Below are positions 30,001 through 38,785 of a DNA stretch of 64,000 nucleotides, piece after piece. The DNA is taken from NCBI GenBank assembly GCA_963724285.1, contig CAVRUD010000005.1, positions 186,001 to 250,000 of the forward strand. Reading direction: 5' to 3'. Numbering within the stretch: position 1 is the stretch's first letter; each line of letters starts with the position of its first letter. The notes below the pieces were generated by a model that had not been told where the DNA came from, made no database searches, and saw only the letters and a list, made by a program, of their open reading frames with translations. Made by a program: the position numbers and the translations under genes. This DNA comes from CAVRUD01 sp963724285. Lineage in GTDB: Bacteria; Chloroflexota; Chloroflexia; Thermomicrobiales; UBA6265.

Positions 30001-30163
30001 CGGCGCGCCGCCCGCCGACGCCGAAGTCATCGTCTCGGGCGGGTCGGGCGACTCGGCGGCGCTCTGGTCTGAGCTGTCCGACCATACCAACGCCGACCAG
30101 ATCGGCGTCCTGCCGCTCGCAGCGGGCGACCTCTTTCGCGTGTTCAACGCAATAACGGATTAG
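29999..30163 (+). pseudogene. C-terminal remnant of an unknown gene
   Basis: In frame from 29999 to the TAG at 30161-30163, the sequence reads VIVSGGSGDSAALWSELSDH and IGVLPLAAGDLFRVFNAITD, with good codon usage but no start codon or ribosome site. Its upstream part is replaced by the M4 repeat. It looks like the tail of a real gene cut by the MITE. The family is not recognised. A strong terminator follows at 30178. Confidence 0.4.
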
Positions 30164-30177
30164 CGCACGACCTAGAC

Positions 30178-30217
30178 GAGAGCGCCTGGAGACCCTGCCG
30201 GGCGCTCTCTGTCTTTC
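30178..30217 (+). terminator. rho-independent terminator
   Basis: GAGAGCGCC (30178-30186) pairs perfectly with GGCGCTCTC (30201-30209) across a 14-nt loop and is followed by TGTCTTT. It ends the remnant gene before it; nothing on the plus strand follows for 2 kb. Confidence 0.7.
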
Positions 30218-30318
30218 CGCGGCATGCTGGGCACGTAGACAGAAGCACTCGTCGCGTCATACCGTTCCCGGGGACTTCCGCAACGTTCGGCGGCTCGCGT
30301 CCACGTTCACAACACGCT

Positions 30319-31146
30319 CTAAGCGAATCCGTAGTCCCGGAGCGTGATCACCGCGGTCGCCGTGGACCACGATTTCCAGTGGTGAGCGTACGGCGTCGGC
30401 CAGCTTCCGTCGGCCTCCTGCTCCTCAGCCAGGCGCCTCAATTGCTCCCGGATCACGTCTTTGTTCAACCTGTCCGCAACCGGCCCGTTCGCGGGACCAG
30501 CGTGCTCGAAGAAGTGTCCCGGGTCTTCATAGCCGCCGCTCGACGCCCGGCGCGCGATGCCGCCGACCAATGCATCGAGGTAGGGCCCGTCGTTGACCTC
30601 GGGCACCCACGGGACGTACTCGGCGTACGGCAGCACCGCGTAGAACTCACCGGACTCCGCCTCTTCGGTCGACGCAAGCTGGTCAAACAGGCGCGCCACG
30701 CTTTGTTGAGTCGTGACTGTCCCCAATCCAAGTCTGGTCATGGCGCCCGCAAGGCACAGTGCCGGATTCAAGCTCGGAAAAGTCCAGCCCGCGAACCAGG
30801 GCGCCAGCGGATGCTCGGCCAGACCAGGCGGGAGCCGCCAGCAGCCGTCGTCATCCTGAGCGTTGACGAGCCATGACTCCAGCGCCTTGACCATGGGGAG
30901 CGAAATCGGCAGTGATGCGGACTCGATGACACGAAAGGCAAGGCGAGCGGCGAACGGCTGGCTCAACGGCGACGGGATATCGGGCTCGAATGCCTGGCCG
31001 AATCCGCCATCCGGATTCTGATAGGCCACCAATTCCTGGATGAGTTCATCCTGCGACCCCTCTCCCAGGATCACGGCCAACCAGGCGGCATCGACCGAAC
31101 GGCCGTGTTCGCGGAGATAGGTCAGCGCTCTGGTCTCTCTCGACAT
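30319..31146 (-). CDS. alpha-barrel (prenyltransferase/squalene-cyclase-like) protein
   Basis: A 275-residue helical-repeat protein. Repeats contain the QNPDGGFGQAFEPDI and QDDDGCWRLPPGLAEHP type of motif (Q...DGGF/W) found in terpene cyclases and the beta subunits of protein prenyltransferases. The DGSWPTPYAHHWKSWSTATA at the end fits the same pattern. The catalytic DxDD motif of cyclases is absent, so this is probably a non-catalytic or differently acting relative. The ATG (complement of 31144-31146) follows AGGAGG. The TAG stop codon (30319-30321) lies in a MITE-like terminus. It is 86 bp downstream of the WYL regulator, so probably one unit. Confidence 0.7.
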   Translation of the reverse strand: MSRETRALTYLREHGRSVDAAWLAVILGEGSQDELIQELVAYQNPDGGFGQAFEPDIPSPLSQPFAARLAFRVIESASLPISLPMVKALESWLVNAQDDDGCWRLPPGLAEHPLAPWFAGWTFPSLNPALCLAGAMTRLGLGTVTTQQSVARLFDQLASTEEAESGEFYAVLPYAEYVPWVPEVNDGPYLDALVGGIARRASSGGYEDPGHFFEHAGPANGPVADRLNKDVIREQLRRLAEEQEADGSWPTPYAHHWKSWSTATAVITLRDYGFA

Positions 31147-31232
31147 TGCAGTTCCTCCTGATCGATCCAAGCGACATCGATAGATAAGAGCATGCCAGCC
31201 CCCTGGTGACACCGGGATGTCATCAACGTCGA

Positions 31233-32177
31233 TCAGCCTTCCAAGGAGTAGCGATTCAGGGCCTCCTGGATCAACGTGCGCACACGCTGGCGGAACTCGG
31301 GCGGGGCGATGGCCTCCGCCTCTGGGCCGAAAGCGTAGACAAGGCGGGCATAGAAGGGATGTTCCTCCGGCGGACAGCGAAATCGTACTTCCCAGGTCCC
31401 GTCGCCACGATCGCGAAGGTGGTCGGCCCAGCCACGCTCATCCTCCGCCCGGCGCATGCCGGCATACGTGAGGTAGATTAGGAGTTCGGGGTAGCTAGGA
31501 TCGTCATATGGCCTGGTTGGATGCGGATCAATCTCTTGGGTCTCTGCTTCAGCAATCGGCTCGGGGCAGGGCTGGAGATCGACAAAGCGATCGACGCGGA
31601 AGCGACGCTGCCCGATTTTGCCCGCAACGAGCGCCGTGCAGTACCACCGACCCTCTTCGAAGAAAAGGTTCACCGGCCACAGCACCTGGACCGCGACACG
31701 GCGTTCCGACTGGTACGTGCCGGTCACCCAGATACCCCGTTCGATCGCATCGCGCAGGGTAGCGAAGATCGACCGCTCGACCGCACGGGCGGGCGGCGAG
31801 ACGCTAACCGCGGCCAGCTCGCGGGCAACCAGGCCCGCGAGGTCCGGCTGCAAGACCGCCCGGAGTTTCTCTTCGGCCGAGACGCGTTCGGGCGCGAGCG
31901 GTGCGCCAGCATCCCCAAATGCCTGCAATCCACCCAGGAGCGCGGAGGCTTCGGCGGCGGTTAGTTGAAGAGGAGCAAGCCAGTACCCGTCCGCGATCTC
32001 GACCCCGCCGCCCGTTCCCGCAGTCGTGATCAGCGGTACCCCGATCTCGGAGAGCGCGCCGATGTCGCGCAGGATGGTCCGGCGCGACACCTCGAACCTG
32101 TCCGCCAGCTCCTGCACGGTGCGGCGACCGCCCCGGAGCGCCAGGATGATGCCGGTCAGCCGATCGGTCCGATTCAC
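31233..32177 (-). CDS. WYL-domain transcriptional regulator (YafY-like)
   Basis: A 314-residue protein. The N-terminal winged helix-turn-helix reads RTVQELADRFEVSRRTILRD, followed by GVPLITTAGTGGGVEIADGY. The central WYL domain contains VLWPVNLFFEEGRWYCTALV with RRFRVDRFVDL, and a C-terminal WCX extension completes it. WYL proteins sense nucleic-acid or small-molecule ligands and often control DNA-damage, phage-defence or metabolic genes. It is divergent from hflX, with only 113 bp between, and immediately upstream of the alpha-barrel gene it may control. Confidence 0.88.
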   Translation of the reverse strand: MNRTDRLTGIILALRGGRRTVQELADRFEVSRRTILRDIGALSEIGVPLITTAGTGGGVEIADGYWLAPLQLTAAEASALLGGLQAFGDAGAPLAPERVSAEEKLRAVLQPDLAGLVARELAAVSVSPPARAVERSIFATLRDAIERGIWVTGTYQSERRVAVQVLWPVNLFFEEGRWYCTALVAGKIGQRRFRVDRFVDLQPCPEPIAEAETQEIDPHPTRPYDDPSYPELLIYLTYAGMRRAEDERGWADHLRDRGDGTWEVRFRCPPEEHPFYARLVYAFGPEAEAIAPPEFRQRVRTLIQEALNRYSLEG

Positions 32178-32240
32178 CGTCTTCGCACCGCTGGAAACTC
32201 GCTCATCTCACAGAATCGAGAGCCGGAGGTCACAACCAAG

Positions 32241-32246
32241 TATAAT
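32241..32246 (+). promoter_or_regulatory. candidate -10 box for hflX
   Basis: TATAAT, a perfect -10 hexamer, lies about 45 bases upstream of the probable hflX start codon, in the divergent spacer with the WYL gene. No clear -35 at 17 bp, although the region is otherwise free of such AT-rich hexamers. Confidence 0.45.
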
Positions 32247-32290
32247 TTGGATAGCCAGTCGATCGGTTGGTTTTCGGCTGGAACTGGACA

Positions 32291-33875
32291 ATGATGTCCG
32301 CACACATATCGGAGAATCCCTATTTCTCGCCGAAAGAGACTCAATCAAGCACCCGAGGTCGATGCGACCGAAGGTACGATCCTCGACGAACGCTTTGACG
32401 GTTCGGTTGAAGGAACAGACGGGTTCGACGCGGATGACGACGGGTCACACGGTTCGACCCGCGGCCCGCTGACGACGAAATCCCCGGTGGAGAACGCGCT
32501 GCTGGTCGCCATCGATCGGCCGGGCACGTCCTGGGCTGTGCGCGACTCCCTGGAGGAACTCGCTCGCCTGGCCGAATCGGCTGGGGTCGAGGTCGTCGGC
32601 TCAGTGACGCAAAAGCTGGCGCACCCACTTGCTGGGACCTACCTGGGCAAGGGTAAGCTGCAGGAGGTCAAGGACCTTCGGGCGGAACTGAACTACGACC
32701 TGGTGATTTTCGACGAAGAGCTCAATCCGAACCAGCAGCGCAACCTGGAGAAAGTGCTCGACGTCAAAATTATCGACCGGACGGCCCTCATCCTCGACGT
32801 CTTCGCCCGTCGGGCCCAGACGCACGAGGGGCGCCTCCAGGTCGAACTGGCCCAACTGCAGTACCGCCTCCCGCGCCTGACGCGAATGTGGACCCACCTC
32901 TCCCGGCAAAGCGTCGGCGGTGTCGGTCTGCGTGGTCCTGGTGAAACGCAGCTCGAAGCCGACCGGCGAGAGTCGATGTCGCGCATCACCCACCTGAAGC
33001 GGGAGTTGAGCGACGTCCACACCCACCGCCAGCTGTACCGGGATGCCCGCCGGGACAAGCCGGTGCCGGTCGTCGCGCTCGTCGGCTACACCAATGCCGG
33101 CAAGAGCACGCTCCTCAATACGCTCACTGGAGCGGAGGTCCTGGCCGAGGACAAGCTCTTCGCCACATTGGATCCGACGACACGGCGAATTCGCCTGCTC
33201 AGCGGTCGCGAGGTGCTGCTGACCGACACGGTCGGTTTCATCAACAACCTGCCGACGCTGCTGATTGCGGCGTTCCGGGCGACGCTCGAGGAGGTGAACG
33301 AGGCGACGGTCCTCGTCCACGTGCTCGACGTGACCCATGAGAATGCGCTCGATCAGGCGAAAACGGTCAACAGCATCCTGGAAGAGCTCGGCGCCGACGA
33401 CAAGCCGACGATCATTGCTCTGAACAAGGTCGACGCGCTGCCCGATCCGAACACGTCCGCGGACGAAATTGCGGCGGACCTCGGGCTGGTTCTCGACGAC
33501 TCCGTCGAGGTGGTGGCGATCTCGGCCCAGGAGCGCCTAGGGCTCGACGACCTGCTCGCGGTGATCGAGCGGACGTTGGAGATCGACGCACGCTTCGTTC
33601 CGGTCAGGGTGAACGCGCCGTTCGACCGTGGAGATGTCATCGCCCTCTTCCACCGAATTGGACGCGTCGAGGATGTCACCTTCGATGAATCCGGAACCTG
33701 TGCGCTGGGGTTCCTGCCGGAAGCCCAGATTGGACGGTTTGGCTCCTTTGCCACCCGCTTGGGCGGCGTGCCCGAGGACCTGAGCGACGATCCCGAGCAC
33801 CTTGCGATCGAGTCGGTTGCGTTTGCCACGGACATGGCGCCCCCGGCGCAGCGGCAGACGATCATCGCATCCTGA
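32291..33875 (+). CDS. hflX: HflX GTPase, one frame break in the N-terminal extension
   Basis: A ribosome-associated GTPase that splits stalled or hibernating 70S ribosomes. The family core is intact from 32487: GTYLGKGKLQEVKDL, FDEELNPNQQRNLEK, the glycine-rich QSVGGVGLRGPGETQLEADRR split across its helices, and GTPase motifs VALVGYTNAGKSTLLN (G1), TLLTDTVGFI-like (G3) and ALNKVDALP (G4). The nearest in-frame start codon would be GTG 32487, but ATG 32291/32294 starts MSAHISENPYFSPKETQ. It joins the core if one base at 32347-32348 is removed, giving about 527 residues with an acidic leader (EGTDGFDADDDG). Confidence 0.85.
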
Positions 33876-33890
33876 TCGAACCACAGAAAA

Positions 33891-33930
33891 ACGACAGCCG
33901 CCCCGGATGCAACTCCGGGGCGGCTGTCGT
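33891..33930 (+). terminator. strong terminator after hflX
   Basis: A perfect 17-bp stem (ACGACAGCCGCCCCGGA and its complement) with loop TGCAAC. It is preceded by AAAAA on one side and followed by TTTG on the other, so it could act in both directions. It separates hflX from purM. Confidence 0.85.
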
Positions 33931-34011
33931 TTGTCCAGTCGCTCTCTCCTATACTTGAACGTACAGTGCCACCCCACCTGTCGCAGCGCACAAGACGATG
34001 GAGTATCCAGC

Positions 34012-35085
34012 GTGTCCAACGGTTCCAATGGGCTGACCTATCAGCAGGCGGGCGTCAACATCGCGGCGGCGACGGCAGCGGTCGACCGAATCAAGCAGCA
34101 CGCCGCGGCCACGCTTGGCGACGCCGGGCAACCACTTGGCCACTTCGGCGGGATGTACCGTTTACCGGCGGGTCCCGACCGTTTGCTGGTGGCAAGCGCC
34201 GACGGGGTCGGCACCAAGCTGAAGTTGGCCTTTGTGCTTGGCGGCAGCGCCCACGCCCGCGTTGGCGCCGACATCGTCAACCACTGCGTCGGGGATATCC
34301 TCGCGCTTGGCGCGAGGCCGCTGTTCTTTCTCGACTACATCGCGCTCGGAAAGCTCGTGCCGGAGACGGTCGAATCGATCGTGGCGGGCATGGCGTCCGC
34401 CTGCCGCGACGCCGGGATGGCCCTGATCGGCGGCGAGACCGCCGAAATGCCGGGGATGTACGCCGACGGCGAGTACGATATCGCCGGATTCATCGTGGGC
34501 GAGGTCGCACCTGACGCTGTGGTCGACGGTTCAAGCATCGAACCCGGCGATCTGCTCCTCGGCTTGCCCGGGGTCGGCCTCCACACGAACGGCTACAGCC
34601 TGGCCCGGCGCATCGTCGGCCTGACCGGTGACCACACCCGCGACCGTGAGCTGCTGGATGCGCCATTTCCAGGTGGCGATGGCGTGTCGGTCGGCGATGC
34701 GCTGATGCAGCCGCATCCGTCATACGTACCAATGGTTCGACCGCTCATTGACGCCGGCATTGTCCGCGGAATGGCGCACATTACCGGCGGTGGACTGGTC
34801 GACAACGTACCTCGAATGCTGCGGCCCGGCCTTCACGCCGAGGTTGATCCAGACACCTGGACGGTGCCGCCTATCTTCCCCTACCTCGTCAACAAGGGAG
34901 GTCTCGCCCTCTCGGAGCAGTACCAGGTTTTCAACATGGGGATCGGTTACGTGGTCGCCATCAACCCAGGCGATTTGGACCTGGCGAAGAGCCTCGCTCC
35001 CTCGGCCCTAGAAATCGGCCAGGTAGTGGCCGGTGAATCCGAACGTGCTCCTCATGTTATCGGCCTCGGACGTAATTCCCCGTGA
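34012..35085 (+). CDS. purM: phosphoribosylformylglycinamidine cyclo-ligase
   Basis: PurM (AIR synthetase) closes the imidazole ring in step 5 of purine synthesis. The 357-residue protein begins SNGSNGLTYQQAGVNIAAAT and has SADGVGTKLKLAFVLG, GADIVNHCVGDILALGARPLF, ALIGGETAEMPGMY, LGLPGVGLHTNGYSLAR and AHITGGGLVDNVPRML, all family signatures. I chose the GTG at 34012, which has GGAG at 34000-34003 and fits the family start; the frame is open further upstream, through the hflX terminator. TATACT at 33950-33955 is a possible -10 box. Confidence 0.93.
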   Translation: MSNGSNGLTYQQAGVNIAAATAAVDRIKQHAAATLGDAGQPLGHFGGMYRLPAGPDRLLVASADGVGTKLKLAFVLGGSAHARVGADIVNHCVGDILALGARPLFFLDYIALGKLVPETVESIVAGMASACRDAGMALIGGETAEMPGMYADGEYDIAGFIVGEVAPDAVVDGSSIEPGDLLLGLPGVGLHTNGYSLARRIVGLTGDHTRDRELLDAPFPGGDGVSVGDALMQPHPSYVPMVRPLIDAGIVRGMAHITGGGLVDNVPRMLRPGLHAEVDPDTWTVPPIFPYLVNKGGLALSEQYQVFNMGIGYVVAINPGDLDLAKSLAPSALEIGQVVAGESERAPHVIGLGRNSP

Positions 35086-35169
35086 TTGCTCGAACAGGAC
35101 AGACGAGCCTGAGCGACCCGACGTTTTTCCTCATGATGTCCATCGAGCCAACGAGTCCACGGTCCGAAG

Positions 35170-35745
35170 ATGGCACTAATCGATTTTGACGCCCGGCTGG
35201 TCCGCGCCAAGATCGTCTACTTCGGTCCCGGACTGGGCGGCAAGACGACAAATCTCAAAGTTCTCCACGACCGCCTTCCGGCCGACGCCAGGAGTGAGAT
35301 GGTCTCGATCGATGCCGGGAGCGAACGCACCCTCTTCTTCGACTTGCTCCCCCTCGATCTCGGTACCATTCAGGGCTACTCGTTCCGCTTTCAGCTCTAT
35401 TCCGTGCCGGGTCACACCCAATACAGCAAGACCCGGCTGGCCGTGTTGTCCGGGGCCGACGGCACCGTGTTCGTGGCCGACGCGAGTGCCGCTTCCCAGA
35501 CAGAAAACCGGCGCAGCCTGGACGAGTTGACCGAAGCTATGCTGCGCCAAAACCGCCCCATCGAGACCTTCCCGCTTGTCCTCCAGTACAACAAGACCGA
35601 TCTACCCGATGCGCTTCCAGAAGCCGAACTGGACAGCCTGCTCAATCCGGCCGGACGGACCAGATTCTCAGCCGTCGCCACTCAGGGAATCGGCGTCTTC
35701 GAGACCCTAAGCGCCATCTGCCGGCTGGTCGTCCGGAACCTCTAG
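35170..35745 (+). CDS. MglA-like small Ras-family GTPase
   Basis: A 191-residue GTPase. The P-loop is FGPGLGGKTTNLKVLHDRLP. The MglA-type switch region is RTLFFDLLPLDLGTIQGYSF, and the G3 equivalent is QLYSVPGHTQYSKTR. YNKTDLPDALP supplies the NKxD motif. MglA sets cell polarity in Myxococcus together with the activator MglB (a Roadblock protein), but no MglB-like gene is visible here. The insert typical of MglA (LDLGTIQ) is present, so this is not an Arf or Rab-type GTPase. ATG at 35170; no clear ribosome site. It follows purM by 84 bp. Confidence 0.85.
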   Translation: MALIDFDARLVRAKIVYFGPGLGGKTTNLKVLHDRLPADARSEMVSIDAGSERTLFFDLLPLDLGTIQGYSFRFQLYSVPGHTQYSKTRLAVLSGADGTVFVADASAASQTENRRSLDELTEAMLRQNRPIETFPLVLQYNKTDLPDALPEAELDSLLNPAGRTRFSAVATQGIGVFETLSAICRLVVRNL

Positions 35746-35975
35746 CCCATATCCAACGTCTCTTCACGCATCGTGACGCACGCGGGGGTTTCACCTCGTG
35801 TGAGCATCGCTGTGCCCACGGAGAGCGCTCCAAACTATGCGGCGAAACGGAACCGAACCTCCCTGCGTTAGGAACCTATGAACGAGGGGGCGGCCTTCGG
35901 AACCCGGGACCCGAACGGACCGCCGCCCGTATTCACCCATGCCTCATCACACCATTGCACCGCGGAGGATGCCGA

Positions 35976-37472
35976 ATGCACCCTATTCAACGCCGACCAG
36001 TCATACTCATTGCCACCGGGCTGCTGATTGCCCTGGCCGCCCTCATTCCGGCGGCACTCTCGACGAGCGCCCAGGAAAACGGCTTGGCGTCGATCACGAT
36101 CTATTCATCCTTATGTCCACCGAACTACCAGGAACAGGATTACTACAACGAGTGCTACGACACTCCCGCCGGTGAAGGGATCGTCTTCACGCTCACCAAT
36201 CTCGAAGATCCGTCCGACACATACACCGGTACGAGCGGACCAAGCGGATTTGCCGCGATCGAGGGGATCGATCACGACGGGTTCTTCCAGCTCTCGTTCG
36301 ACGTCCCATTCGCAATCAGCAGTGCGCCGGGAAACTGCTCCGAAGACGGCAACCCCTTTCCGGTCGGCAGTGAGTATCAGATGGATCTCACGACCGACAA
36401 TGACATCCGCTGCGACATCTTTATCTCCCCCGCCGGCGACAACAATCCTGACCCACCCTTCCCCCACGGGACGGTGACGATCTACGCCACCGCCTGCGAG
36501 CCTGGTTACGCCGGCTCGGACTACTTCGAGGACTGCTACGACAACCCGGTCGCGAACCAGTCGTTCACGGCGCGCCCAGATGAGCGCGACGTCTCCACCA
36601 TGCGCAGCGGCCTGCCGATCACCGGAGTGACGGACGCCAACGGATTCACGTCCCTTGACCTCGGCGCAGGCGCCTGGAATGTCGTCGCCGATCTCCCGGG
36701 TCATGACATCGACCGCATCTTTGTTTACTGCTCGCAGGGTGGCCAGCGATACGACATCGAGATTGTCGACCTCGGCATGTACCTCGACGTGCCCGACGGC
36801 GCTGATATCCGGTGCGATTGGTACATCGTGCCCACTGATTCCAGGGGAGATGACTCCGGATCGATCACGATCTACAACACGTCATGCCCGGCCGGTTACA
36901 GTGGGTCCAGCTACTACCCTGACTGCTACGACGATCCCCAATCCGGCGTTACGTTCACCGCATCTGCGCTCAAACTCGGGTTCGAGGCCAGCGGCGTGAC
37001 GGGTACCGACGGCATCGTTTCGCTGCCGTTGCCGGCGGACAACTCGATCGAGAGTCCGATTACGCTGTTCCAAAGCCCGACGATCGAGGTGCCGAAAGGC
37101 AGCTCGAACCCACCATTCTTCGTCTACTGCACTGCCGATGGAAGCCGGATCGACGTCACGTACAGCCTTGTCCAGCGCGACCCTGCCACCACGGACATCT
37201 TCACCGCCAGCATCTCGCCCGCGCCCGGAGCGGACGTCCGGTGCGACTGGTATGACCTGCCGAAGCAGCAGCAGTCGCCGGCTCCGACTCCCTCACCCGC
37301 CCCAACTACACCCACAACCCCGGTGACGCAACTGCCAAACACCGGCATTGGCGCTGCCGCTGCCTCTGCCTCTGCCTCTGACGATCTGATGATCGGAGTC
37401 GCCCTCCTGGGCGCTACCGGCGCCGCGGGCGCCTACGCTTTGAATCGCAGACTGCGCCAGAACGCGGCCTAA
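35976..37472 (+). CDS. cell-surface protein with three cysteine-rich repeats and an LPXTG anchor
   Basis: The signal peptide (MHPIQRRPVILIATGLLIAL...AQEN) is followed by three repeats of about 130 residues. Each opens with S/T-ITIY-x-C-P/E-x-GY-x-D/Y-Y-x-x-CYD (for example GSITIYNTSCPAGYSGSSYY) and ends with IRCDW/I. A Pro/Thr-rich spacer then leads to LPNTGIG, a sortase recognition motif, followed by a hydrophobic segment and a basic tail (NRRLRQNAA). The repeats each carry four cysteines. The ATG at 35976 follows GGAGG at 35964-35968. No sortase lies in the window. Extracellular function unknown, perhaps adhesion. Confidence 0.8.
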   Translation: MHPIQRRPVILIATGLLIALAALIPAALSTSAQENGLASITIYSSLCPPNYQEQDYYNECYDTPAGEGIVFTLTNLEDPSDTYTGTSGPSGFAAIEGIDHDGFFQLSFDVPFAISSAPGNCSEDGNPFPVGSEYQMDLTTDNDIRCDIFISPAGDNNPDPPFPHGTVTIYATACEPGYAGSDYFEDCYDNPVANQSFTARPDERDVSTMRSGLPITGVTDANGFTSLDLGAGAWNVVADLPGHDIDRIFVYCSQGGQRYDIEIVDLGMYLDVPDGADIRCDWYIVPTDSRGDDSGSITIYNTSCPAGYSGSSYYPDCYDDPQSGVTFTASALKLGFEASGVTGTDGIVSLPLPADNSIESPITLFQSPTIEVPKGSSNPPFFVYCTADGSRIDVTYSLVQRDPATTDIFTASISPAPGADVRCDWYDLPKQQQSPAPTPSPAPTTPTTPVTQLPNTGIGAAAASASASDDLMIGVALLGATGAAGAYALNRRLRQNAA

Positions 37473-37493
37473 CCTTCGATCGTGAATCCCCAC

Positions 37494-37535
37494 ACCCAAC
37501 GCGGCACGTACCTTAGGGTACGTGCCGCGTTGGGT
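37494..37535 (+). terminator. terminator-like hairpin after the surface protein gene
   Basis: Perfect 19-bp stem, ACCCAACGCGGCACGTACC and its complement, with loop TTAG. No T-run follows (TCCATCGG), so it may act as an RNA stabiliser rather than a classical terminator. Confidence 0.7.
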
Positions 37536-37606
37536 TCCATCGGGTGACCGTATGTGAGGACGTGCGGCACAATTCATGCACTAGTACCTGAGCGGAGGTA
37601 TGACGC

Positions 37607-38680
37607 ATGGCGATGCGACGAACCGCTCCAACTCCAGTACTTCATCACCCCGGTTCGGCTTCCAGACCCGTTCCGCGTGCTCCACATCCCCGACAGCTCG
37701 ACGGGCGGCATCGGCACCCGGGCCGTCAATTCGGTTGGGAAGCACACCTGACTTGGACTAACGCGGGCGCCATTCCGAGGTGGCTCTGGCGAGGCTATCA
37801 CCAAGTCAATGCCGGCGATCTTGCCGCCGCGATTGCCTACCACGCGCTGGTCGCGCTGGTTCCGTCGTTCCTGATGTTGGTGTCGATCGGCGGCTACCTC
37901 TTGAACCGTGACGACGCGGTCCTGCGCACCGCGCTCAACGCCGCCTTCTGGGCGCTGCCGTCGGATAGCGCCCGCGAGGCGCTCGAAGCGCTCCTCCAGG
38001 CACGAGACAACCACGGTTGGCTAGGTGTCGCCAGTATCATCGCGTTTGTGTGGGTCGGCACAGGATTTGTTACCAGCCTCGCCCGCGGAATGAACCGGGT
38101 TTATCAGGTGCCGAACCGTCACTATGTTTTCCAGCGGTCCCGGTCATTCGTTGTGGTCGTCGCCTTCGCGATCCTCTTTCAACTTGCGACCTTGGCTGCC
38201 ATCCTGCCCACGTTCGTCATGGGCCGCGAGTTCGTGACCTACTTCCAGCCATGGATTCTCAAGACCGGCAGCGGTCGCATCCTCAGCTATGGCGTGGCGA
38301 TGACGGCGGCGATGTGCCTCTTCCTCATGCTCTATTGGGCCCTACCGAACGCCGGTCAGAGGTTCAAGGACGTCTGGCCCGGGACGCTCACGGCAGGAGT
38401 GATGTTCCTCGGAATCGTCCAGATCTTTCCGTTGTACATCCGGCTTTTCAGCCATTTCAACCGGACGGCCACCGCCTTCGGGTTCGTTTCAATTCTGGTG
38501 TTTTGGTTCTATCTTCTTGCCCATGTCTTGCTCTTCGGAACCTACATCAACGCAACTTGGCAATGTCACCGGCGACGCGCCCATGGGTTACCGAAGTGCC
38601 CTTCGATATTGCAAGCGCCCGACGACGATTCATCCGACCGGGTCCAAAGCGGCACATTGAGATCGCAAGGAGACGGTTAG
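37607..38680 (+). CDS. YihY/BrkB family membrane protein
   Basis: A 357-residue protein with six predicted membrane helices. The core opens with AIPRWLWRGYHQVNAGDLAA, then AAIAYHALVALVPSFLMLVS, SIIAFVWVGTGFVTSLARGM and FGFVSILVFWFYLLAHVLLF. The family has been called RNase BN, but it is a membrane protein of unknown transport role. The first 55 residues are basic, unlike typical members, and may be mis-started. The ATG at 37607 has GGAGG at 8 bases. Confidence 0.8.
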   Translation: MAMRRTAPTPVLHHPGSASRPVPRAPHPRQLDGRHRHPGRQFGWEAHLTWTNAGAIPRWLWRGYHQVNAGDLAAAIAYHALVALVPSFLMLVSIGGYLLNRDDAVLRTALNAAFWALPSDSAREALEALLQARDNHGWLGVASIIAFVWVGTGFVTSLARGMNRVYQVPNRHYVFQRSRSFVVVVAFAILFQLATLAAILPTFVMGREFVTYFQPWILKTGSGRILSYGVAMTAAMCLFLMLYWALPNAGQRFKDVWPGTLTAGVMFLGIVQIFPLYIRLFSHFNRTATAFGFVSILVFWFYLLAHVLLFGTYINATWQCHRRRAHGLPKCPSILQAPDDDSSDRVQSGTLRSQGDG

Positions 38681-38785
38681 GTATTCGTCCGCGAACAGCG
38701 CGGTCGTGACGGCTTTGTCCTGTTGAAGATGCGTGGCATCCCACCTTCGAGCAGCCAACGCTGGCGGGTGCGGGCCGGGCTCTCG

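Noticed and set aside
37554..37751. 65-codon ORF overlapping the BrkB start, with VLHIPDSSTGGIGTR
   Set aside because: It overlaps the better-supported BrkB gene in another frame and has no ribosome site; it might be a remnant of an altered BrkB N-terminus, but not enough to call.
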